Source of the DNA: CALXOD01 sp964402715
Lineage (GTDB): Bacteria > Verrucomicrobiota > Lentisphaeria > Victivallales > Victivallaceae
NCBI GenBank assembly: GCA_964402715.1
Contig: CAYODJ010000039.1
Location: forward strand, 1 to 13,230
Direction: 5' to 3'
Length of the DNA: 13,230 nt
Shown: piece after piece, positions 1 to 7,233 of the stretch
Layout of the letters: every line of letters starts with the position of its first letter
How positions within the stretch are numbered: position 1 is the stretch's first letter
The notes under the pieces: generated by a model
Database searches by the model: none
Told to the model about the DNA's origin: nothing
What the model saw: the letters and a program-made list of their open reading frames with translations, nothing else
Position numbers and translations under genes: made by a program

Positions 1-1
1 C

Positions 2-3000
2 GTCGACACGCTCTACTGGGCCGATACGCGCATTCTGCTGGGCGCGCAGCTGACCGTCGGGCGCGATCTCGCGCTCGTCGGGCAGGGGAGCGATGAGACG
101 ATTCTGGTTTCCTCCGGGAACGGCATCTTCGATGTGCAGTCCGGCGATGTGACGATTTCCGACCTCGCGATGGACGGGAACGACACGCAGAAGAGCGGCG
201 ACGGCGGCGCGATTGTGAACAAGGGGAATCTGACGCTCAGGAACGTCGAATTTTACAACTTCAACGCGACCGGCAACGGCGGCGCGGTCTGGAACGCGGG
301 GACGCTGGCCGCGACCGGCGTGATTTTCACCGAGAACAGTGCGAGCAGCGGCGCCGGCGGCGCTGTCTGGAACTCCGGCACGGCGCGTTTCGAGAGTTCG
401 TACTTCGCCCAGAACTCCGCCGTCAACGGCGGCGCGGTCTATAACTCCGGCACGGCGACGGCGCTCAATTCGACCTTCAACACCAACAGCGTCACCGGCA
501 AGGGGAGCGCGTGGTACGCCTCTTCCGGCACCTCGACGCTGGTCAACAACACGATCACGGCGTTCAGCGACGATGACGGGGATGAAAGCGCCGGAGTTTA
601 CGCGGCCTCCGGATCGAAGCTGCTGGCATTGAACAATCTGGCGGTGTCGAACGGCAAGTACGACTTCTTCGCAGAATCCGGCGCGACGACGAACTACCAG
701 TACAACGTCGTCACCCACGCGGACGGCATGGGCGGAACCAACGATGGCGACGCCACCGCCGCGACGGAGTTCGGCAACTCCCGCTCCACCGACAACGGCG
801 GCAACATGCCGTCGCTCCGTGTGCTCGGCAGCGCGACCGCCTCGCAGGAGCGCGATCTGATCGTCGGGGAGAAGGACGGGGAATTCTACTACACCACCAG
901 CCGCGACACCGGGAACATGACCTGGAACGCGCTCGACCCGGCGGGCTCCGGCTTTACGACGAAGAGCGTTGATGAGGCGCAGGCGCTGTACGTCGGGCAG
1001 GACGGCGCGGGGCGGGCGCGGCAGCTGGCCGGCTTCTACGGCGCCGGAGCCTACGCGGCGAAGGCGATCTGGGGATACTACTTCACCGACCCCTCCAAGG
1101 ACACGAGCGACGTCTTGCAGGCGGACGGGGTTTTGGAGATGCCGGAGCGGGGCGGCGTCAGCGCGGCCTTCACCCAGTCGTTCAAGGATTACGATTCGCT
1201 CGTGGACAAGACCGTATATCTGGCGGACGGCTGGATCGACGTCGAGTCGATCACGGTAACGAACGATTCCGCCGATTCGGTTAATCTGGAGGTCGAGTAT
1301 CACTTCGTCGGGAACGAGCATACGGTACTCTCCGGCATCGGCGAGGGCAGCATCTGGAACATCGGCCCGACCTGGATTCCGGACGGGGATACCAACTACG
1401 ACGCGGCATTGGCGCATATCACCGTTACCATGGAAGATGTTACGATGACGCGCGAGAACAGCGCGTACCGGCCGCAGATGGGCGGCTGCATCCGCGTGGA
1501 GGGCAACGCCGATCTGACGCTGACGAATTGCGAATTTTACGACAGCTCGGCGGAACTCGGCGGCGCGATCTACGGCGCGGCGGCGCTGTTCGCCACGGAT
1601 AATGGCGGGCTGGATCTGGAGTACATCGGTCCGAACATCACGGTCGACCATTGCGAGTTCCGCGACTGCGAGGCGAGCTACATGGGCGGCGCGATCTTCA
1701 TCAACGACGTCATGGCGGGGTGCAAGGGTTCCGGCCCCAGCAGCCTTGAACCGGGATACGCGATGGGCGGCAGTCAGGTTGTCTCATCCAAGGGGCGCGG
1801 CCAATACTCCCCCGGGAAGCTGACGGTGCAGGATTCGATCTTCGACGGCAACTCGGCGGCCAAGGCGGGCGGCGCAATCGGCGTCGCGTCGGTCGCGTCC
1901 GTCACGCCGAGAGGCGACTACAATTTACAAACCGGGTTTTACTATTATGACAGAGAATATAGATACATGGGGGACTCCTACTTCCAGGTGGAAATCCGCG
2001 ATTCCGTGTTCACCGGCAACCGTGCGGACGGCGGCGGCGGCGCGATCTATCTGGACATGACCGGCTGGAAGAACGACGGCGCGGGCGACAACTTCGTGCT
2101 GACCGGTTCGACTTTCGCCGGCAACACCGCGGGGGATTTCGGCGGCGGCGCGGTGTTCTTCTGCGGCTGGAGCAACGATATGAGCGACGTCAGCATCGAC
2201 GCGGACATCTCCGGCAACTTCTTCGATTCCAATCTCGCCACCGGCGACGGCGGCGCGATCCAGCTGTTGGAGGACAGTCAGAGCGGGTTCTATCAGTTCT
2301 TCTTTTCGTTCCAGATTCACATTCTGCCGTGGCACATCGTCGAGCAGGACTTCAATCTGGCCAGCGCGCCCGTGCCGGGGCCGGCGGCGGCTCAGCCCGC
2401 GGCGGAGGCGGCTTCTCCGCACATCCATCTGGGGATGGAGCTCAACACCTTCAGCGAAAACCGCGCGGGCGGAACGGGCGGCGCATTCTCGTCGTCGGTC
2501 GAGAGCGCGCCCCTGACGGTCGATATGCTGAACTCCACTTTGGCCTTCAACGCGGCGGGGACGAACGGCGGCGCGATCTACCTTGAGACCGGGAGTCTGA
2601 ATCTGGTCGACTCGACCGTCGCCTGCAACGAGGCGGAGAACGGCGGAGTTTACACTTCCAAAGGCAAGGTCGATGTGATCAACTCGATCGTGCTCGGCAA
2701 CACGGGCGGGGAGTTCGCCGTCGACGAGGCGGGCGGCGGCAAGGTCCGCACCGCCTATTCGATCTACAGCGGCGGAGCGGTCGAGGGCGACGTCGCCTCG
2801 CACACCGACGCCGCGCTGGCCGACGTGTTCGGCAAGGATGATCTCGGCGCCGGCGATCTGACCAGATACGGCACCCTGGCGATCAATCCCGACGGGATCG
2901 CCTTCACCGGCGGCGCGCGGACGGCGCGCAAGGACGGGAAATTCTATTTCCTGCAGGGCGAGGAGTGGCGCGATCTGGACGGCGGCACCGCGGCGGTTTC

Positions 3001-5176
3001 CGAGGCCGACTGCATCGACGAGGCGCAGGACTCCAGCGAGACGAACGGAATCGTCCGCGTGGAGACGAGCATGGGCGGCTACAACGTCGGTGCGCACGCG
3101 ATGGTGGAACTCTTCGTGGACGTCTTCACCGAAAAGACCTACGACGGCACCAAGGACGCTCCGCGCAGGGAGGACGGCGGCTACGACTACAGGTTCGAAA
3201 AGGGCTGGTCCACCAACCCCGACCTTGAGGTCAGCGAGGACATGGTGGAGCTGGAGTTCCTCGAGTACCTCGACAAGAACGCCGGGAAGGACAAGGATCT
3301 CTCCGTCAGGGGCAGGGTGAAAGGCTTCTCCGAGGATTCCGGAAGGAAGACACCGTTCGTCGTCGAGGGTCAGGACGATCAGAAAGGCTACGCCGACGAG
3401 AGCCTCTACGTGGTCAAGTTCCAGGGCAAGGGGGACATCGACAAGGCGCACCTGACGGTGACCGGCAACGAGGAGAGGCGCAAGTACGACGGACAGGAGC
3501 ACACGGTGGAGGGCTGGTCGGACGTCGAGGGTCTGGTCGAGGGCGACACGCTGCAGAGCGTGGAGGGAACCGCCAGCGGCACGGACGTGGGCGAATATGA
3601 TCAGAAGCTCTCCGACGCGTTCGTCGTCGACGGTGAGGGGAACGACATGACCGGCAACTACGACGTCGAGTACCGCGACGGTCTGCTCGAGATCGATCCG
3701 GCGAAGGTGCACGTGTCGGTGGACGCGGACAAGACCTACGACGGCACCACGGGCTACGACGTGTCGACCGACCGGCACACGGTGACGGTGGACGAGGACG
3801 AGTCCGGGCTTCTGGATTCCGACGATTTCGAGCTCCAGCGGTTCGAATACGGCGGCAAGAACGCGGGCGACTACACCGAGGCCGACGGCACGAACGGCGA
3901 CACGCTCTTCTCCGACAGGTTCGATTCGAAGAACTTCGAAATCGAATACGAGTACGGCGGGACGATCGAGAGGGCGCACCTGACGGTGACCGGCAACGAG
4001 GAGAGGCGCAAGTACGACGGACAGGAGCACACGGTGGAGGGCTGGTCGGACGTCGAGGGTCTGGTCGAGGGCGACACGCTGCAGAGCGTGGAGGGAACCG
4101 CCAGCGGCACGGACGTGGGCGAATATGATCAGAAGCTCTCCGACGCGTTCGTCGTCGACGGTGAGGGGAACGACATGACCGGCAACTACGACGTCGAGTA
4201 CCGCGACGGTCTGCTCGAGATCGATCCGGCGAAGGTGCACGTGTCGGTGGACGCGGACAAGACCTACGACGGCACCACGGGCTACGACGTGTCGACCGAC
4301 CGGCACACGGTGACGGTGGACGAGGACGAGTCCGGGCTTCTGGATTCCGACGATTTCGAGCTCCAGCGGTTCGAATACGGCGGCAAGAACGCGGGCGACT
4401 ACACCGAGGCCGACGGCACGAACGGCGACACGCTCTTCTCCGACAGGTTCGATTCGAAGAACTTCGAAATCGAATACGAGTACGGCGGGACGATCGAGAG
4501 GGCGCACCTGACGGTGACCGGCAACGAGGAGAGGCGCAAGTACGACGGACAGGAGCACACGGTGGAGGGCTGGTCGGACGTCGAGGGTCTGGTCGGGGGC
4601 GACACGTTGCAGAGCGTGGACGGCGTCGCCAGGGGGACGGAGGTCGGCGAATACGATCAGAAGCTCTCCGACGCTTTCGTCGTCGACGGAGGCGGGAACG
4701 ACATGACCGGCAACTACGACGTCGAGTACCGCGACGGCCGTCTGACCATCTACGCCGGACCCGGGGACGAGCCCGGGGACGAGCCGGTCTACGACCACGA
4801 CATCAACGAGTGGCAGCAGCCGTACATCTACAACTGGGGCTACACGTCGTCCACGGAGTCGCTCGGACCCGGCAGCGACGCCTTCTACTGGGGGCCGCAC
4901 AGCCTGTACTGGTTCGATTCCCCGTCCACGGTGCTGGATCCGGTTCCGGACGGCGAGAGCCGCGTCGGCGACAGTCTGAACTTCCGCGAGCCGGACGACT
5001 CGCTCGAGGATTATTTCCGTATCGGCGGCGTCAAGTTCGAGACGGTTCTGAACCGGTATTCGTCGTTCAAGGACGAATACGAGTCGCTGGTGGACAGTTA
5101 CGCCGATGGCGACGCGTCGTACAGCAACTCCCAGGAGGAGGCGGTCATCGCGGAATTTTCCAGGGCTCTCTACTGA
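2..5176 (+). CDS. Giant surface protein: Pmp-like beta-helix plus YDG/MBG repeats (5' end outside window)
   Basis: The frame is open from base 2 to the TGA at 5174-5176, giving 1,724 residues. A GTG at 134 could be called as a start, but the 44 codons before it carry the same beta-helix-like sequence (ILLGAQLTVGRDLALVGQG), so the gene is truncated by the window edge. Residues about 1-1030 are parallel beta-helix with many FxxN...GGA[IV] repeats. Residues about 1037-1584 are alternating YDG (TYDGT) and MBG-like (KYDGQ) domains. Then comes a PGDEPGDEP linker and about 125 acidic, aromatic-rich residues ending FSRALY. I see no outer-membrane barrel, LPXTG or PEP-CTERM-like signal. Proteins built like this are typically large secreted or surface-attached adhesins, so a cell-surface location is likely; the ligand cannot be read from sequence. 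The adaptor genes follow after 15 nt, suggesting they help export it. Confident that it is coding and surface-type; the precise role is unknown. Confidence 0.85.
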   Translation, partial: VDTLYWADTRILLGAQLTVGRDLALVGQGSDETILVSSGNGIFDVQSGDVTISDLAMDGNDTQKSGDGGAIVNKGNLTLRNVEFYNFNATGNGGAVWNAGTLAATGVIFTENSASSGAGGAVWNSGTARFESSYFAQNSAVNGGAVYNSGTATALNSTFNTNSVTGKGSAWYASSGTSTLVNNTITAFSDDDGDESAGVYAASGSKLLALNNLAVSNGKYDFFAESGATTNYQYNVVTHADGMGGTNDGDATAATEFGNSRSTDNGGNMPSLRVLGSATASQERDLIVGEKDGEFYYTTSRDTGNMTWNALDPAGSGFTTKSVDEAQALYVGQDGAGRARQLAGFYGAGAYAAKAIWGYYFTDPSKDTSDVLQADGVLEMPERGGVSAAFTQSFKDYDSLVDKTVYLADGWIDVESITVTNDSADSVNLEVEYHFVGNEHTVLSGIGEGSIWNIGPTWIPDGDTNYDAALAHITVTMEDVTMTRENSAYRPQMGGCIRVEGNADLTLTNCEFYDSSAELGGAIYGAAALFATDNGGLDLEYIGPNITVDHCEFRDCEASYMGGAIFINDVMAGCKGSGPSSLEPGYAMGGSQVVSSKGRGQYSPGKLTVQDSIFDGNSAAKAGGAIGVASVASVTPRGDYNLQTGFYYYDREYRYMGDSYFQVEIRDSVFTGNRADGGGGAIYLDMTGWKNDGAGDNFVLTGSTFAGNTAGDFGGGAVFFCGWSNDMSDVSIDADISGNFFDSNLATGDGGAIQLLEDSQSGFYQFFFSFQIHILPWHIVEQDFNLASAPVPGPAAAQPAAEAASPHIHLGMELNTFSENRAGGTGGAFSSSVESAPLTVDMLNSTLAFNAAGTNGGAIYLETGSLNLVDSTVACNEAENGGVYTSKGKVDVINSIVLGNTGGEFAVDEAGGGKVRTAYSIYSGGAVEGDVASHTDAALADVFGKDDLGAGDLTRYGTLAINPDGIAFTGGARTARKDGKFYFLQGEEWRDLDGGTAAVSEADCIDEAQDSSETNGIVRVETSMGGYNVGAHAMVELFVDVFTEKTYDGTKDAPRREDGGYDYRFEKGWSTNPDLEVSEDMVELEFLEYLDKNAGKDKDLSVRGRVKGFSEDSGRKTPFVVEGQDDQKGYADESLYVVKFQGKGDIDKAHLTVTGNEERRKYDGQEHTVEGWSDVEGLVEGDTLQSVEGTASGTDVGEYDQKLSDAFVVDGEGNDMTGNYDVEYRDGLLEIDPAKVHVSVDADKTYDGTTGYDVSTDRHTVTVDEDESGLLDSDDFELQRFEYGGKNAGDYTEADGTNGDTLFSDRFDSKNFEIEYEYGGTIERAHLTVTGNEERRKYDGQEHTVEGWSDVEGLVEGDTLQSVEGTASGTDVGEYDQKLSDAFVVDGEGNDMTGNYDVEYRDGLLEIDPAKVHVSVDADKTYDGTTGYDVSTDRHTVTVDEDESGLLDSDDFELQRFEYGGKNAGDYTEADGTNGDTLFSDRFDSKNFEIEYEYGGTIERAHLTVTGNEERRKYDGQEHTVEGWSDVEGLVGGDTLQSVDGVARGTEVGEYDQKLSDAFVVDGGGNDMTGNYDVEYRDGRLTIYAGPGDEPGDEPVYDHDINEWQQPYIYNWGYTSSTESLGPGSDAFYWGPHSLYWFDSPSTVLDPVPDGESRVGDSLNFREPDDSLEDYFRIGGVKFETVLNRYSSFKDEYESLVDSYADGDASYSNSQEEAVIAEFSRALY
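200..2660 (+). repeat. Pmp-type FxxN / GGA[IV] beta-helix repeats
   Basis: Within the giant protein about a dozen degenerate repeats pair an F-x-x-N-like motif with a Gly-Gly-Ala-hydrophobic motif. Examples are FTENSASSGAGGAV, FAQNSAVNGGAV, FDGNSAAKAGGAIG, FTGNRADGGGGAIY, FSENRAGGTGGAF and LAFNAAGTNGGAIY. This is the signature of the chlamydial polymorphic outer membrane protein (Pmp) repeat, which folds as turns of a right-handed parallel beta-helix. Spacing is irregular: nt 1080-1440 is poor in repeats, and longer insertions occur near 1919-1986 and 2275-2430. Unlike Pmps, no autotransporter beta-barrel follows. Confidence 0.8.
3109..3445 (+). repeat. First YDG-type domain (diverged from later copies)
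   Basis: The segment begins VDVFTEKTYDGTKD and carries the TYDGT core of the YDG family, a beta-sandwich repeat of large bacterial surface proteins. It aligns by motif with the YDG halves at 3698-3973 and 4226-4501 (KTYDGTT...KNAGDY versus KTYDGTK...KNAGKD). It is about 20 residues longer and clearly diverged, so it lies outside the recent duplication. Confidence 0.75.
3446..4501 (+). repeat. Perfect 528-bp tandem duplication of an MBG+YDG module
   Basis: Two copies, 3446-3973 and 3974-4501, appear identical at every base when read side by side. Each encodes 176 residues: an MBG-like half of 84 residues (AHLTVTGNEERRKYDGQ to GLLEID) and a YDG half of 92 residues (PAKVHVSVDADKTYDGTT to GGTIER). 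Identity runs on for 94 bases into a third, partial unit (4502-4595), so two 622-bp direct-repeat stretches exist. The unit is an exact number of codons, so gain or loss of copies keeps the frame. Identity at synonymous sites points to very recent duplication or gene conversion; an assembly artefact is also possible. Confidence 0.9.
4502..4753 (+). repeat. Third MBG-like half-unit, partly diverged
   Basis: This 84-residue unit is identical to the two preceding copies for its first 94 bases, then diverges from base 4596 on (EGDTLQ becomes GGDTLQ, and EGTASGTDVG becomes DGVARGTEVG). It ends in GRLTIY and is not followed by a YDG half. It is the C-terminal cap of the repeat array and bounds the duplicated tract. 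Confidence 0.8.
4760..4783 (+). repeat. Two 12-bp tandem copies coding a PGDE linker
   Basis: CCCGGGGACGAG occurs twice in a row and encodes PGDEPGDE, a short acidic proline-containing linker. It lies between the last MBG-like unit and the C-terminal domain of the giant protein. Copy number could vary in frame. Confidence 0.85.
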
Positions 5177-5191
5177 CAGGTCTGGCGGCTG

Positions 5192-5902
5192 ATGCATCGC
5201 GTTCTGCTTCTGATCCTCTTCTTCGCCGCGGCGCGGAACTGCGCCGCGGAGGCCGTGAAGGCGGTTCTCTTCCCGTTCCGCGAGGCGGAGATCGCGGCGC
5301 GGGCGGATTCGACGCTGATGCCGTACCGCTTCAAGCTGGGCGAGGCTTTCGCCGAGAACGCCGTCATCGCGACGCTGGACGACTCCCGTTACGCGCTTGA
5401 GGCGAAGCGGGCGGAGCGGCAGTTCATGTTCGCGAAAGCCGTCCTCGAGGACAGCAGAAAACTGCGGGAGAAGGACTTCACCAGCGATTTCGAGCTGAAG
5501 AAGGCCTCTTTCGACTGCGGGATCGCCGAGAGCAATTTCGAGGAGGCGAAGCTGAATCTCGCGTACTGCACGATCAGGGCGCCTTTCGCCGGCAAGATCG
5601 TGGAGTTCAAGACGAGGGAGTACGAGACGGTGCGTCAGGGGCAGCCGCTCTTCCGGATCATCGACGACAACCGCCTGCTGGCGGTGATGAACGTGTCTCC
5701 GGACGACGCGGGACTGACGAAGGTCGGCGGCGCGGCGGTCATCTCGCTTTCGGAGACGGGCCGGAAGGTGAAAGGGACGGTGTACGAGGTCGCGCCGCAG
5801 ATCGATCACCGCACCGGCACGGTGCGCATCCGCGTCCTGATCGAGAACCGCGACGGAGCGCTGTGCGCCGGCATGACGGGGGAGCTGGTCCATGGGGAGT
5901 GA
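5192..5902 (+). CDS. Secreted RND/HlyD-type periplasmic adaptor (membrane fusion protein)
   Basis: This 236-residue protein begins with a Sec signal peptide (hydrophobic core residues 4-14, likely cut near A19). C17 is not in a good lipobox. A first lipoyl/barrel half lies around residues 30-64, a helical hairpin at about 65-122, and the second lipoyl half carries the adaptor hallmark YCTIRAPFAGKIVEF (125-139). The end, APQIDHRTGTVRIRVLIEN with CAGMTG, matches the membrane-proximal region of AcrA-like adaptors. It is short for the family (usually 330-400 residues) because the hairpin is short. Adaptors normally bridge an inner-membrane pump to an outer-membrane channel across the periplasm. 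Its start is 15 nt after the giant surface gene's stop, and it overlaps the next gene by 11 nt. The ATG at 5192 has only a weak ribosome site but is the start that yields the signal peptide. Confidence 0.85.
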   Translation: MHRVLLLILFFAAARNCAAEAVKAVLFPFREAEIAARADSTLMPYRFKLGEAFAENAVIATLDDSRYALEAKRAERQFMFAKAVLEDSRKLREKDFTSDFELKKASFDCGIAESNFEEAKLNLAYCTIRAPFAGKIVEFKTREYETVRQGQPLFRIIDDNRLLAVMNVSPDDAGLTKVGGAAVISLSETGRKVKGTVYEVAPQIDHRTGTVRIRVLIENRDGALCAGMTGELVHGE

Positions 5903-7232
5903 CGTGCTTGCCGCCAAGCTGAAAGCTTTCGCGCTGATGCTGAAGTACGGTCACGATCTTTTCGAGGCGGAGAACTTCGACGACGCGGCGGCCCTGGCGG
6001 TCAACAACAGCCGTCTGCTTCTCAACTTCCGCACGGCCACGCTGCTGGAGATCGACCGCGGCAAGGCCCGCGTCGTCGCGCAGTACGGTCAGTCCCAGGT
6101 TAATCCTCACTCCCAGTTGGCGGTGCGCCAGTGCATCTTCGCCGAATCTCTCCGGTTCACGGACGCGCTGCACATCGTCGGCCGCGAAAGCGGTCTGCCT
6201 CGTGATCTCGCCGAGCACGACGCCGTCTACCTCTGCGTGAAACCGCGCCCTCCCGCGAATCTGGGAGAGACCGATTTCTATTTCGTCTGGCTGCTCGAAT
6301 ACGAAAAGGAGGTGCCGGCGTACGCGCCCAACACGGCGAAACTTCTGGCGTCCTCCGTCGCCGACGCTCTCTACTATCAGAAGCTCTGCGGGAGCCGGCT
6401 CGGCCGGGTCAGGCGGCGCGTCGGAAGGAAATGGATCTGGGGCGCGGTTCTGGCGGTTCTGGTCGGGGCGATGTTCATGCGCGTCCACGAGGAGGTGACG
6501 GCCGAGTTCATGCTGAAAGCCCCCTCGATTTCCGGAGCCTACGCCTGGTACGACGGCCTGATTTCCAGGTGCCTGGTTCAGGACGGGGAGCCAGTGAAGC
6601 GCGGCGACGTGATTGCGGAATACGACACGGAGCAGCTGGCCTATAGGCTCTCCGGCGCCGAAAGCGCGCTGCGGGAGGTCGAGGCGGAGCTTGCGCTCGA
6701 GGAGCGGAACGCGTTCGCCGACGAGACCCGTCTCGGGCAGGTGAAACTTCTGGAGGCGCGCCGCGACACCGCGAAAATCGCGGTCGAGGAGGCGCGGTGG
6801 TACGCGGATCATTCGAAAATCACGGCACCCGCGTCGGGAATTCTCGCTCTGACGGACGGACGCGCCGAACAGCTTTCCGGCAGGGCGGTCCGCACGGGCG
6901 ACAAGCTCTTCGAGGTGCTGGGGGGCGAGGGCATGGTCGCCGAGATTCCGGTCGACGAGCGCAGTGCGTCGATACTGTCCGGCCGCTTCTCCGTGACTCT
7001 GTTTCTGCACACCGCCCCGGAATCCGCCATCGCCGCCGAGATCCTGGAGGTCTCTCATTATCCCGAGCTGACCGAGCAGAAGACCTACTGCTACAAGGTC
7101 CGCGTGAAACTGAGAGACGCGCCGCCCGACCTGCGTTACGGCATGCGCGGCGTCGCCAGGCTGTCGGGGGGGCGGGTCTCTCTGGGATACCGGCTCTTCA
7201 AGAACATCGTGCTTTATTTTCGGGGTCTCTAG
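5892..7232 (+). CDS. GAF-like domain / single TM helix / HlyD-like adaptor fusion
   Basis: This is a 446-residue protein. Residues about 20-165 resemble a GAF-type sensor fold (AAALAVNNSRLLLNFRTATLL, then a beta-rich stretch and a final helix). A basic stretch (RVRRRVGRK, 172-180) precedes one membrane helix at 181-197, predicting a cytoplasmic N-terminus and periplasmic C-terminus. After the helix come an HlyD-like first lipoyl half (YDGLISRCLVQDGEPVKRGD, 220-239), a helical hairpin of about 245-303, the second half (HSKITAPASGILAL, 307-320) and a beta-barrel to the end. The start codon has a GGGGGAG ribosome site 7 nt upstream and lies inside the preceding adaptor gene. A sensory cytoplasmic domain fused to an export adaptor suggests regulated assembly or gating, but the ligand is unknown. 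The HlyD part is confident; the GAF assignment is by pattern only. Confidence 0.75.
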   Translation: MGSDVLAAKLKAFALMLKYGHDLFEAENFDDAAALAVNNSRLLLNFRTATLLEIDRGKARVVAQYGQSQVNPHSQLAVRQCIFAESLRFTDALHIVGRESGLPRDLAEHDAVYLCVKPRPPANLGETDFYFVWLLEYEKEVPAYAPNTAKLLASSVADALYYQKLCGSRLGRVRRRVGRKWIWGAVLAVLVGAMFMRVHEEVTAEFMLKAPSISGAYAWYDGLISRCLVQDGEPVKRGDVIAEYDTEQLAYRLSGAESALREVEAELALEERNAFADETRLGQVKLLEARRDTAKIAVEEARWYADHSKITAPASGILALTDGRAEQLSGRAVRTGDKLFEVLGGEGMVAEIPVDERSASILSGRFSVTLFLHTAPESAIAAEILEVSHYPELTEQKTYCYKVRVKLRDAPPDLRYGMRGVARLSGGRVSLGYRLFKNIVLYFRGL

Positions 7233-7233
7233 A

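Noticed and set aside
3446..4753. CRISPR array or mobile-element repeats
   Set aside because: The repeats are long, in-frame coding units without short spacers, terminal inverted repeats or a transposase; they are protein-domain repeats.
5192..5260. Lipoprotein signal on the periplasmic adaptor
   Set aside because: C17 follows AARN rather than a lipobox such as L-A-G-C, so ordinary signal peptidase cleavage near residue 19 is more likely.
1925..5917. A 1,330-codon open frame on the minus strand opposite the giant gene
   Set aside because: It mirrors the codon structure of the GC-rich plus-strand gene, is dominated by His, Arg, Val and Leu, repeats with the duplicated tract and has no recognisable domain. 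The plus-strand frame has clear Pmp and YDG motifs.
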